Source: DATJWY01 sp035500775
GTDB lineage: Bacteria > Pseudomonadota > Alphaproteobacteria > Acetobacterales > Acetobacteraceae
Reading direction: 5' to 3'
DNA: 13,307 nt
Assembly: GCA_035500775.1 (NCBI GenBank)
Contig: DATJWY010000261.1
Coordinates: 1 to 13,307 of the forward strand
Positions 1 to 6,973 of this stretch are shown here, piece after piece; positions within the stretch are counted from its first letter, which is position 1, and every line of letters starts with the position of its first letter. The position numbers were made by a program, and so were the translations under genes. The notes under the pieces were generated by a model, which was given only the letters and a program-made list of their open reading frames with translations, did not search any database and had not been told where the DNA came from.

Positions 1-206
1 TCCTCATCGGTCGTAGAGCCTGGCGCTCAGATGGACGGGCTTTCGGCCTGACTGTCCGCGAGCAACGTTATGGCGCAACCTAGGTGGCGGAATATTCACG
101 GCCAACTAAATAGGGATTTAGGAACGATCGACTGGCGGTCAATGCAGTCGATCCGAATCCGAACCCGTAGGAAGGCCAGGTGCTCCCCCTCCATGGCCAT
201 CGCGCT
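1..206. other. Non-coding left edge, no gene identified
   Basis: No recognisable protein or RNA gene is visible. The plus frame starting at base 3 stays open for 26 codons and ends in TAG at 81-83, so the 3' tail of a gene lying left of the window cannot be excluded, but the peptide is not one I recognise. The stretch is less GC-rich than the genes to its right around 85-125. It contains the inverted repeat at 126-153 and, at 172-180, an AAGGCCAGG string that resembles the outer edge of the double-hairpin repeats found elsewhere in the window. Confidence 0.5.
126..153. repeat. Perfect 9-bp inverted repeat, 10-nt spacer
   Basis: GATCGACTG at 126-134 is the exact reverse complement of CAGTCGATC at 145-153. 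It lies 54 bases beyond the stop codon of ung, so it could form a hairpin in the ung transcript 3' region, or be a dyad operator for something left of the window. No T-run follows on either strand, so it is not a canonical intrinsic terminator. The function is unknown. Confidence 0.5.
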
Positions 207-893
207 CTAAAGACTCCAATCGATCTCCGCGATGCCATGCTCCCGCAGGAAGGCGTTCACCCGGGAGAATGGCCGTGAGCCGAAAAACCCCGCATGCGCC
301 GAAAACGGCGACGGATGCGGCGATTCGATCACGAGATGACGGGAGCGATCCACCGAGGCCGCTTTCTTGCGGGCGTAATTCCCCCAGAGAATGAAGGCCA
401 CATGGCCGGGGCGGTCATTGACGGCGCTGATGATCGCGTCGGTGAAGCGTTCCCAGCCCTTGTCGGCATGGCTCGCCGGGCTGCCCGTGCGGACGGAGAG
501 CACGCTGTTCAGGAGCAGCACACCCTGGTCCGCCCACCCTTCCAGGCACCCATGGTCGGGCGGCTGGATGCCGAGATCGTCACGCAGCTCGGCGAAGATG
601 TTCCGCAAGGAGGGCGGCGGCCGGACGCCGTGCTGAACCGAGAAGGAGAAGCCATGCGCCTGCCCGGCCCCGTGATACGGGTCCTGCCCCAGAATCACCG
701 CCTTCACCGCCGGTAAGGGCGTGCGGTCGAGGGCGGCGAAGAAGCGCGCGGGCGGCGGATGGATGACATGGCCGGCCTCGCGCTCGGCCTGGAGGAACCG
801 CCTCAGCGCCGCCATGTAGGGCTGCTGGAACTCCCCGTCCAAGGCGGTCCGCCAGGTTTCCTCAAGCTTCGGCGCGGCGCCGCTCATCCTCAT
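207..893 (-). CDS. ung: Uracil-DNA glycosylase (family 1 UDG)
   Basis: Removes uracil from DNA by cleaving the N-glycosidic bond, which starts base-excision repair of deaminated cytosine or misincorporated dUMP. It is a cytosolic, monomeric enzyme. The protein has 228 residues, a normal length for the family. The water-activating loop GQDPYHG is at residues 69-75 with catalytic Asp71, the uracil-recognition strand LLLNSVLSV is at 126-134, and the Leu-loop/catalytic-His motif HPSPFS is at 193-198. All family 1 signature motifs are intact. Two start codons are possible, ATG at 893 and ATG at 887; the purine-rich GGGGATGAGG just upstream suits the second somewhat better, so the true protein may be two residues shorter. 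The gene stands alone, divergent from the patatin-like gene. The stop is TAG at 207-209. Confidence 0.96.
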   Translation of the reverse strand: MRMSGAAPKLEETWRTALDGEFQQPYMAALRRFLQAEREAGHVIHPPPARFFAALDRTPLPAVKAVILGQDPYHGAGQAHGFSFSVQHGVRPPPSLRNIFAELRDDLGIQPPDHGCLEGWADQGVLLLNSVLSVRTGSPASHADKGWERFTDAIISAVNDRPGHVAFILWGNYARKKAASVDRSRHLVIESPHPSPFSAHAGFFGSRPFSRVNAFLREHGIAEIDWSL

Positions 894-1201
894 CCCCGGT
901 TGCGCGATCAGGGCGCGCTTATACCGCCCCGCCTCGGCGCGCGTCGAGGACCGATCCCGTGCCGGCGCAGTCCGCGCGCCGCCTTCCCGCCATGCCCTGC
1001 ATGCGCTTCCAGGCGGCCGATGGGTGCGGCTGGCCGCGGCCGGCCAGGGCTTCGATCCGAAGGTCGCAGGATATATTTACATTAATTAAAAGCGTTTCAC
1101 TTCATTGTGTCGAATACACCAATGATATTCCGGCGCAAAAATTCCGCTTACCATTTTATAGTCGCGCCGGATTCGAAATCTTTCCCTTCACGGAAACAAG
1201 C
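894..1201. promoter_or_regulatory. Divergent intergenic region with AT-rich patch
   Basis: This 308-base stretch separates ung from the patatin-like gene and holds no convincing ORF. Bases up to about 1065 have the GC-rich composition of the chromosome. From about 1070 to 1165 it turns abruptly AT-rich. Within it are an imperfect inverted repeat (ATTGTGT at 1104-1110 against ACACCAAT at 1116-1123, one bulged base) and a TATAGT hexamer at 1157-1162 that would place a transcription start near 1169, about 33 bases before the patatin ATG. No good -35 box stands at the right spacing, so the promoter is only a candidate. A GGAA at 1192-1195 is a plausible ribosome binding site for the ATG at 1202. 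Confidence 0.35.
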
Positions 1202-2753
1202 ATGAACAGGCGCCGCGGGGGTATGCTTATCCACCTGGCCTTGATCGCCCTGGTGCTGACCGGGTGCGCGTCCTTGACGGTGGTGGATTCCGCTCCCCTT
1301 CCCCAGAGCAAGCTCGAACCGGTGGGCAGCCAGAGCATCTCCAGCGACGGGTACCGGCTGAGCGCGCTGTCCGCGCCGGAGAAGCTGCAGGACGTGCTGA
1401 TCATGGTTGCCTTTTCGGGGGGCGGCAAACGCTCGGCGGCCTTCTCCTACGGGGCCTTGCAGGGCATGCGGAACCTCTACCTGCCCGCCCCGGAGGGAAA
1501 GCATCGGTTGCTGGATGAGCTGAGCGGCATAACCGGCGTTTCCGGCGGCAGCTTCACGGCCGCGTATTACGGCCTCTACCGGGAGCGAACCTTCGGACAA
1601 TACGAAAAGGATTTTCTCTATTCCGACACGAACAGCTACATCTGGGGCATCTACCTGCTGCCCTGGCACTGGACGTGGATCGTCGATCCTGTCGTCGGCA
1701 CCAACGACTTCATGGAACATGTCTATGACAGAACCATGTTCCACGGCGCCACGTTCAAGGACCTGATAGCGCGCGGCCCCCCCCGCCATCGCGATCAGCG
1801 CCACTGACCTTAATTTCGGCAGTCCTTTCATTTTCACCCAGGAGGTTTTCGATGTCATCTGCTCCGACCTGAGCCAATTCCCAATCTCCCGTGCGGTCGC
1901 AGCGTCGAATGGCTTTCCTGGGCTGTTTTCTCCCGTAACGATCACCAATCACGCGGCTGATTGCGGGGGCCGCGAACCCGGCTGGCTGACACGCGTGTCA
2001 GCGCAGGAGCGGCTGGACCCGATGTCCCGCCTGGGCCAGCAGGCCCGGAATATGGAACGATATCTGGACCCGAAGCGCACGCGATACCTTCATCTCGCCG
2101 ATGGCGGGATTTCCGACAATCTCGGCTTACGCGTGGCGGGCAACATGATGTACAATTTAGCTCAATCGCCCAACGCGATCAGCGCGGCCGGATATGACCG
2201 GTTCCGGCGCGTCCTGATCCTCAGCATTGACGGGCAAGGCACTCAGGATCCGAGCATCGCCCAGCGCAAGGCGGTCGGTGGTCTGTTCGCGATCTTTGGG
2301 CTGGTCAGCGGCACGCAGATTGACCGGTATAATTTCGAGACGCTTAACACCGTAAAGGACCAATTGGGGGATTTCACAACGGCCCTCCGGAAGGCGCGCT
2401 GCGCCCGGGGGGAGATCGTGAATGGAGCCCCCTGCGATGACGTGAAGGGGGAGTTGATCCATATCTCCCTGGCCGGGATGCCGGAAGGGCCGGTGAAAGA
2501 CAAATTGGTGGCCATCCCCACCGGCCTGACCATCTCAAAACCGGATGTCGATCTCCTGGTCGATGCGGGCCGGACGGCGATCACGACATCCAGGCCTTTG
2601 CAGGATTTCCTGAGCGATTACCCGCCGCCCCCGGAAGGAGGTCAATTCGTGCCGGTTGAGGGCAGCGACACGACCACGTCGGGCGGCACGGCAGGCGGGG
2701 CCGGCACCAAGATCAGGGCGCGGACGATCAGCTTTACACAGCAGGGACGGTAG
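1202..2753 (+). pseudogene. Patatin-like phospholipase lipoprotein, frameshifted
   Basis: Patatin-fold acyl hydrolase, predicted to be exported as a lipoprotein. The frame opens at ATG 1202 (GGAA six bases upstream). It has a signal peptide with lipobox LTGC (Cys22), the oxyanion motif SGGGKR (residues 72-77) and the nucleophile elbow GVSGG (112-116, Ser114). The reading frame then leaves the family and stops at 1805-1807. The family sequence continues in the next frame: ATDL, then AVAASNGFPGLFSPV, then the catalytic-Asp motif DGGISDNLG near 2100-2126, to TAG at 2751-2753. Deleting one C from the C8 run at 1777-1784 joins the two parts into a continuous protein of 516 residues with an ordered Ser-Asp dyad. 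As read, the gene lacks its Asp and is inactive unless frameshifting or a sequencing error is involved. Base composition is lower in GC than the flanking genes, suggesting transfer. The substrate is unknown. Confidence 0.85.
1777..1784 (+). repeat. C8 homopolymer at the frameshift point
   Basis: Eight consecutive C residues follow GG within the patatin-like gene. With seven, the reading reads through into the family's conserved ATDL segment; with eight, it ends at a TGA about 20 bases later. The tract is therefore the most economical location of the frameshift. It could be a sequencing or assembly error, a fixed mutation, or a slippage-prone switch. Confidence 0.8.
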
Positions 2754-2841
2754 CCCCTGATGCGTGGGGAGCCTGTTGAGCAAAGCTCTCTGCCAATGCG
2801 CCAACGGAAAACCTGTTGGCCGTCTGGCCCTTCAAAGGCCT

Positions 2842-2917
2842 TGGCGTCCCGTACGGGATTCGAACCCGTGTTACCAACGTGAAAGGCTGGTGTCCTAGGC
2901 CTCTAGACGAACGGGAC
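2842..2917 (-). tRNA. tRNA-Glu, anticodon TTC
   Basis: Read on the minus strand, this folds into a full cloverleaf. The acceptor stem is GTCCCGT with ACGGGAC. The anticodon stem CCAGC/GTTGG encloses the loop CTTTCAC, with anticodon TTC at 2883-2881. The T-arm is ACGGG-TTCGAAT-CCCGT. Discriminator G and an encoded CCA end the gene at 2842, giving 76 bases. It decodes GAA and GAG. The loops closely match the bacterial tRNA-Glu pattern I know from E. coli. The 3' end faces the convergent patatin-like gene, 88 bases away. Confidence 0.97.
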
Positions 2918-2988
2918 AGAGGCCGCGCTGGGTAGCCGACACGCCGCCGATGGTCAAGCCCGGCCAACGCGCATAATGCAAGGAAGTC

Positions 2989-3079
2989 GCGGGGCTCTGC
3001 CCCGCACCCCGTCCCGCACAAGTAAAGGGGTCTGGGGCCAATGGCCCCAGTGGGGTCCAGGGGCAAAGCCCCTGGCCTT
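2989..3079 (-). repeat. Double-hairpin intergenic repeat, copy A (plus extra half copy)
   Basis: The full copy reads on the minus strand: hairpin 1 CCAGGGGC-AAA-GCCCCTGG (3057-3075), hairpin 2 CTGGGGCC-AAT-GGCCCCAG (3032-3050), and the edge motif AAGTAA (3020-3025, plus-strand sense). Beyond that edge lies a third hairpin, GCGGGGC-TCT-GCCCCGC (2989-3005) followed by ACCCCG, which looks like the first half of the same repeat in the opposite orientation. It occupies the gap between recJ and tRNA-Glu and could act as a recJ transcription terminator, although there is no T-run. Confidence 0.8.
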
Positions 3080-3111
3080 TCAGGAGTATCCACCAAATCA
3101 AATGGTTGGCA

Positions 3112-4881
3112 CTAGACCGGCGCCCCGTCCAGCACGATGAAGCTCACACTCACCGAGCCGTTCCACGCCTCCGCCCGCAAATGCCCGGCGAGGTGCATCG
3201 GCGCCCCCGGCCGCCCCAGCGCCTGGGCGAGCGGCCCCTCCCCGGCGCGGAACAGCACGGATTTCAGCCGCCCGCCGCCGCCCTCGCCCTCCAGGAAGGC
3301 GCGGATCGTCGCCCCGTCCTTACCGATTCGGTCCGCCCGCACCACACGGGCGCGCGGCAGCACGAAGACCGGCTCCTCGTTCCCCGCCCCGAACGGCGCC
3401 AGCTTCGCCACCTGCTCCGCCAGTTCCACCGTCGCCCCCGGCACGGCGAGCGCCGCCTCGATCCGCAGATCGGCCGCGCTGGGCAGATGCGCCGCCGCCG
3501 CCAGCCGCTCGTCCAGGAAGTCGTGGAAATCCGTCAGCGACTCGCCGCGCAGCGAGAACCCCGCCGCCATCGCGTGCCCGCCGCCGGTCACCAGCAGCCC
3601 CGCCTGCCGCGCCGCGATGATCGCGGCCCCCAGATCCAGCCCCGGCACCGAGCGCCCGGACCCCTTCACCATCCCCTCGGCCGCCGCGCCGACGCAGGCC
3701 GGCCGGTTGAACCGCTCCTTGATCCGCCCGGCAACGATGCCGACCACGCCCGGATGCGAGCCCTCGCCGCTGACCACCAGCACCGCGCGCCCGGCCTCCG
3801 CCTGCCGCCCGGCCTCCTCCATCGCCCGGTCCAGCATCGCGGCCTCGACGGTCTGGCGCTGCCGGTTCACCTCGTCGAGCCGCGTCGCCAGCGCCCGCGC
3901 CTCCACCGGATCATCCGAGAGCAGCAGGCGCAGCCCGAGATCCGACTCGCTGATCCGCCCGGCGGCGTTGATGCGCGGCCCAAGCGCGTAGCCGCAGGTG
4001 AAGGCGCTCGGCGCCCCGTGCGCGGCGGCGACATCCAGCAGCGCCGCGATGCCCGGCCGCGCCCGCCGCCCGATCACCTTCAGCCCCTGCGTCACCAGCG
4101 CCCGGTTGAGCCCGGTCAGCGGCATGACGTCGCAGACGGTCGCCAGCGCCACCAGATCGAGCCAGCCGAGCAAATCCGGCTCCTGCCGCCCCTCGGCGAA
4201 GAACCCGGACCGCCGCAGCACCCGCACCAGCGCCACGGCCGTCAGAAAGGCGACGGCGGCGGCGCAGAGATAGCCAAGGCCGGAGCCGTCATCCAGCCGG
4301 TTCGGGTTCACCGTGGCGAGGATCGGCGGCATCGGCCCGGAGGCCTTATGGTGATCCAGCACCACCACGTCGGCCTGCCCCTCCACCGCCGCGAGCGCAT
4401 CCGCCGCCGCCGTGCCGCAATCGACGCAGACGATCAGCGTCGCCCCCCGCGCGACCAGCCCGCGCAGGGCCGGTGCGTTCGGGCCGTAGCCCTCGGTCAT
4501 ACGGTCCGGCACGTAGGGCAGCACGGGGCAGCCGAACCAGCGCAGCAGCGAGGTCATCAGCGCCGCGCTGCACGCGCCATCCACGTCGTAATCGCCGAAC
4601 ACCGCCACCGTCTCGCCGGCGCGCACCGCCCGCGCCAGGCGCCCGGCGGCTTCGTCCATGTCGGCGAGGGTCGAGGGATCAGGCAACAGGGCGCGCAAAG
4701 TGGGGCCCAGGAACAGCCCCGCCCCTTCCGCGTCCACGCCGCGCATGGCAAGCAACCGGCCAACGATCTCGGGCAGGCCAAGCCGCTCGGCAATGCCGAG
4801 GCCGATCCGGTCCTCGCCCGGACGCCATATCCAGCGACGGCCGTTATAGCTGCTGGCGACGCCCAGAGCGGGTTCAGTCAT
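3112..4881 (-). CDS. recJ: Single-stranded-DNA exonuclease RecJ
   Basis: 5'-to-3' single-strand DNA exonuclease of the DHH superfamily, acting in recombination (RecF pathway), mismatch repair and excision repair in the cytoplasm. The protein has 589 residues, in line with bacterial RecJ. The manganese-binding motif I is FGDYDVDG (95-102, Asp97/99/101), VDCG is at 153-156, and the family-naming DHH is at 176-178. A GPRINAAGR segment follows at 301-309, then the DHHA1 motif GGGHAMAAGF at 433-442. A C-terminal OB-like part carries LAPFGAGNEEPVF (494-506). The start is ATG 4881; the upstream GGAAAG lies further away than ideal. It is downstream of glpX on the same strand, separated by a 207-base gap filled by two repeat copies. 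Stop is TAG at 3112-3114. All catalytic motifs look intact. Confidence 0.96.
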   Translation of the reverse strand: MTEPALGVASSYNGRRWIWRPGEDRIGLGIAERLGLPEIVGRLLAMRGVDAEGAGLFLGPTLRALLPDPSTLADMDEAAGRLARAVRAGETVAVFGDYDVDGACSAALMTSLLRWFGCPVLPYVPDRMTEGYGPNAPALRGLVARGATLIVCVDCGTAAADALAAVEGQADVVVLDHHKASGPMPPILATVNPNRLDDGSGLGYLCAAAVAFLTAVALVRVLRRSGFFAEGRQEPDLLGWLDLVALATVCDVMPLTGLNRALVTQGLKVIGRRARPGIAALLDVAAAHGAPSAFTCGYALGPRINAAGRISESDLGLRLLLSDDPVEARALATRLDEVNRQRQTVEAAMLDRAMEEAGRQAEAGRAVLVVSGEGSHPGVVGIVAGRIKERFNRPACVGAAAEGMVKGSGRSVPGLDLGAAIIAARQAGLLVTGGGHAMAAGFSLRGESLTDFHDFLDERLAAAAHLPSAADLRIEAALAVPGATVELAEQVAKLAPFGAGNEEPVFVLPRARVVRADRIGKDGATIRAFLEGEGGGGRLKSVLFRAGEGPLAQALGRPGAPMHLAGHLRAEAWNGSVSVSFIVLDGAPV

Positions 4882-4908
4882 GCGGCTTGTTTACTTTCCG
4901 TGAAGGGC

Positions 4909-4970
4909 AAGGCCAGGGCTCTGCCCTGGACCCGCCAAGGGCCTTGAGGCCCTTGGAACCCCATTACTTT
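4909..4970 (+). repeat. Double-hairpin intergenic repeat, copy B
   Basis: Hairpin 1 is CCAGGGC-TCT-GCCCTGG (4913-4929), hairpin 2 is CCAAGGGCC-TTGA-GGCCCTTGG (4935-4956), and the edge TTACTT is at 4964-4969. Both arms of hairpin 1 have lost the same base pair relative to the other copies, so pairing is preserved. It lies just upstream of the recJ start and forms an inverted pair with copy C. Confidence 0.8.
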
Positions 4971-5015
4971 TGTGCAACGCATCTGAAGTCCGGGGCTGGC
5001 CACCGGCTCAGATAA

Positions 5016-5075
5016 AAGTAACGGATTTCAAAGGCTTCGCCTTTGATGGGGTCCAGGGGCGAAGCCCCTGGCCTT
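5016..5075 (-). repeat. Double-hairpin intergenic repeat, copy C
   Basis: In plus-strand sense: edge AAGTAA at 5016-5021, hairpin 2 TCAAAGGC-TTC-GCCTTTGA (5028-5046), hairpin 1 CCAGGGGC-GAA-GCCCCTGG (5053-5071). It lies between the glpX stop and copy B, in opposite orientation to B, with the two AAGTAA edges facing each other across about 45 bases. Confidence 0.8.
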
Positions 5076-5088
5076 CACCGCCACGCCT

Positions 5089-6084
5089 TCAGCGCGGCAT
5101 CCAGGTCTTGGTTTCAAAGTTATGGTGCGCCTCGATATAGCGCACCGTGCCCGACTTGCTGCGCATGACGATCGAGTGCGTCACCGCCCCGTGCCCGAAC
5201 CGCCGCACGCCGCGCAGCATCGCCCCGGAGGTGACGCCGGTCGCCGCGAACATCACGTCGCCCTTCGCCATCTCGCCGATGCCGTAGGTATGGTTCGGAT
5301 CGGTCACGCCCATCTCGAGCGCGCGCCGGATCTGCTCGTCATTCTCGAACAGCAGCTTGCCCTGCATCTGCCCGCCGGTGCAGCGCAGCGCCGCGGCGGC
5401 CAGCACGCCTTCCGGCGCCCCGCCCGAGCCGACATAGATGTCGATGCCGCTCTCCGGCAGCGCGGTGGCGATCACGCCCGCCACGTCGCCATCCGGCAGC
5501 AGCACGATGCGCGCCCCGGCCTCGCGGCATTTGGCGATCAGCTCGGCATGCCGGTCGCGGTCGAGCGTGCAGACCACGAGGTCGCCGATATCCCGCTTCT
5601 TGGCCAGCGCCAGATTGCGCAGATTCTCCTTCACCGGGGCGTTGAGATCGACCACGCCCTCGGGCAGACCGCCACCGACGGCGATCTTCTCCATGTAGAT
5701 ATCCGGCGCGTGCAGGAAGTTGCCGTGTTCGGCGAGCGCCACCACGGCCAGCGCGTTCGGCCCGCCCTTGGCGGTCAGCGTGGTGCCTTCCAGCGGATCG
5801 ACGGCGATATCCATCGCCGGCCCACCGGCGCCGACCTTCTCGCCGATGAACAGCATCGGCGCCTCGTCCATCTCGCCCTCGCCGATGACGACGGTGCCGT
5901 CGATGGCGACCGTATCGAAGGCGCGGCGCATGGCCTCGACGGCGGCCCCGTCGGCGTCGTTCTTCTTGCCCCGGCCCATCCACTGAGAGGCGGCAAGCGC
6001 GGCCGCCTCCACCACCCGCACCAGATCGAGCGCCAGATTGCGATCGCCCGCCTGGTAACCAGGCGTTTCAATGGCAGCGTTCAT
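5089..6084 (-). CDS. glpX: Class II fructose-1,6-bisphosphatase GlpX
   Basis: Hydrolyses fructose 1,6-bisphosphate to fructose 6-phosphate and phosphate, the committed gluconeogenic step, in the cytosol; it is metal-dependent. The protein has 331 residues from ATG 6084, the usual GlpX size. Key segments are GRGKKNDADG (37-46), IGEGEMDEAP (67-76), and the metal/phosphate motif DPLEGTT (96-102), with a GSGGAPEG loop in the C-terminal half. The frame is open upstream to 6321, but that extension has no family resemblance. A GGAGGGGG sequence about 11-14 bases before ATG 6084 decides the start. It is followed by recJ on the same strand. In relatives hom, glpX and recJ often stand together (recalled, not checked); here hom is separated from glpX by an inserted module. 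Confidence 0.95.
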   Translation of the reverse strand: MNAAIETPGYQAGDRNLALDLVRVVEAAALAASQWMGRGKKNDADGAAVEAMRRAFDTVAIDGTVVIGEGEMDEAPMLFIGEKVGAGGPAMDIAVDPLEGTTLTAKGGPNALAVVALAEHGNFLHAPDIYMEKIAVGGGLPEGVVDLNAPVKENLRNLALAKKRDIGDLVVCTLDRDRHAELIAKCREAGARIVLLPDGDVAGVIATALPESGIDIYVGSGGAPEGVLAAAALRCTGGQMQGKLLFENDEQIRRALEMGVTDPNHTYGIGEMAKGDVMFAATGVTSGAMLRGVRRFGHGAVTHSIVMRSKSGTVRYIEAHHNFETKTWMPR

Positions 6085-6188
6085 AGTCGGTCTTGCCCCC
6101 TCCGGAATCGGCGGCATCATAGGCGGGCGGGGCGGAGCGGCCAAGGCGAGACGCGGCGGCAGAGCTACCGGGCTGAAGCGGATCAAGG

Positions 6189-6201
6189 AAGGCCAGGGCT
6201 C
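6189..6201 (+). repeat. Isolated edge fragment of the intergenic repeat
   Basis: AAGGCCAGGGCTC at 6189-6201 is identical to the outer edge and first arm of copy B, but the opposite arm and second hairpin are missing. It lies in the 155-base gap between glpX and the DUF962 gene. It is probably a truncated or decayed copy; at 13 bases, chance similarity is possible in a GC-rich genome. Confidence 0.35.
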
Positions 6202-6239
6202 CGACCGATTCAACGGATATTCGCCGCGAACCAGCCTCG

Positions 6240-6599
6240 TCATTCCGGTATGCCCGGAGCAGCCGGACGATAGGCGAGGCCGTGTTTTTTGTACGTCGCT
6301 CCCAGCCGGCCCACGCACCACAGCCCGGCCATGCGGAAGTCACTGACGAGCGACCAGAGCGGATAGGTGAAGGTGAGAGGACGGTTTTTCTCGATGAACG
6401 CATGGCCTGCCCAGGCGGCGCCATAGGCCGGAACGAGCGCCAGCGGGGCAAGCGCCGCGTAGCCGGTGGCAAAGGCGAGCGCGGCCCAGAGAAGGCAGGT
6501 CCCGGTTCCCGCGAAATGCAGGGCGCGGGTCGCGGGCTGGCTGTGCTCCTTCAGGTAGCAGGGCCAAAAGTCGCGGTACGTCTTGGGGGCTTCGGCCAT
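6240..6599 (-). CDS. DUF962 / Mpo1-like membrane protein
   Basis: Small integral membrane protein of 119 residues in the DUF962 (Mpo1-like) family. Family features visible: FWPCYLKEHSQPATRALHF near residues 11-29 (His19, His28), then two hydrophobic segments at roughly 30-57, with AWAGHAFIEKNRP (62-74, His66) and PLWSLVSDFRM (80-90). The yeast relative Mpo1 is an iron-dependent dioxygenase in phytosphingosine breakdown; the role of bacterial members is not established, so only the fold and the conserved histidines can be transferred. ATG 6599 was chosen because the family similarity begins there; a GGAGG lies about 14 bases upstream, rather far. The upstream extension to 6695 has no support. 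It is divergent from the transposase remnant and VIT gene, and appears to be part of a module between glpX and hom. Confidence 0.85.
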   Translation of the reverse strand: MAEAPKTYRDFWPCYLKEHSQPATRALHFAGTGTCLLWAALAFATGYAALAPLALVPAYGAAWAGHAFIEKNRPLTFTYPLWSLVSDFRMAGLWCVGRLGATYKKHGLAYRPAAPGIPE

Positions 6600-6727
6600 G
6601 ACACCGCATCTCTCCTCCTTGTTCCGCCTCAACTGGTCCAGGCTTTTGTTTTGGCGAGCAGCTTTATGACCTCGGGTGAGCCCACCCAATGTCATGAAGC
6701 TCTGGCCTCACGCAGAGAAGACGGGGC

Positions 6728-6966
6728 ACGGACAAGCCTATCACCTGCGTCGGCCTGGACATTCACAAGGACACGATCGTGATTGTGCCTGCCGCGACGG
6801 GACGTGATAAACTTTGCACTACCGCACCAATTCGGTGACCTGACCGTGGTCTGGGTTCGAGATCAGGCGCGTGAAGCGATCCGGACTCTCGTCCGGGCGC
6901 GTCTGACGGCGGTGCGCGGGCCGCGTCAGGCGCGCCGGCAACCGTTCGGCTTGACGCGGAGGAGGC
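6728..6966 (+). mobile_element. IS110-family transposase remnant
   Basis: Frame 1 from 6728 reads TDKPITCVGLDIHKDTIVI, matching the N-terminal DEDD-domain start of IS110-type transposases (VGLDxHK), but the expected ATG is ACG and the frame stops at TGA 6836-6838. From about 6828 another frame reads FGDLTVVWVRDQAREAIR, then RARLTAVR, the segment that in this family normally lies about 100 residues further in. The middle of the catalytic domain and the whole C-terminal serine part are missing. It is a dead relic with internal deletion and a frame change, unable to transpose. IS110 elements lack clear terminal repeats, so the outer limits cannot be set. The right end merges into the leader of the VIT gene. 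Confidence 0.75.
6958..6965 (+). promoter_or_regulatory. Strong ribosome binding site of the VIT gene
   Basis: GGAGGAGG at 6958-6965 stands eight bases before the GTG at 6974 and 14 before the ATG at 6980. The spacing favours GTG as the start. The site lies inside, or at the end of, the transposase-derived sequence. Confidence 0.6.
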
Positions 6967-6973
6967 AGGCACA

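Noticed and set aside
157..168. ATCCGAACCCGT, 11 of 12 identical to the tRNA-Glu T-arm at 2858-2869, as a possible att duplication bracketing the patatin gene
   Set aside because: Similarity does not extend beyond 12 bases, the T-arm is generic to many tRNAs, ung lies in between, and no integrase is present.
2757..2841. Possible terminator after tRNA-Glu (imperfect GGCC/GGCC and CCAAC/GTTGG pairings)
   Set aside because: Stems are short or bulged and no T-run follows; not strong enough to list as a terminator.
3106..4947. Long plus-strand ORF of 613 codons opposite recJ
   Set aside because: It is a shadow of recJ's third-position GC bias: composition dominated by Arg, Pro, His and Gln, with no family motif, while the minus strand encodes an intact RecJ.
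5122..6273. Plus-strand ORF of 383 codons opposite glpX
   Set aside because: Antisense shadow of an intact GlpX frame, rich in His, Arg and Ala, with no recognisable domain.
5985..6321. N-terminal extension of GlpX to 6321
   Set aside because: The extra 79 residues are low-complexity and unrelated to the family, and a good ribosome binding site precedes ATG 6084.
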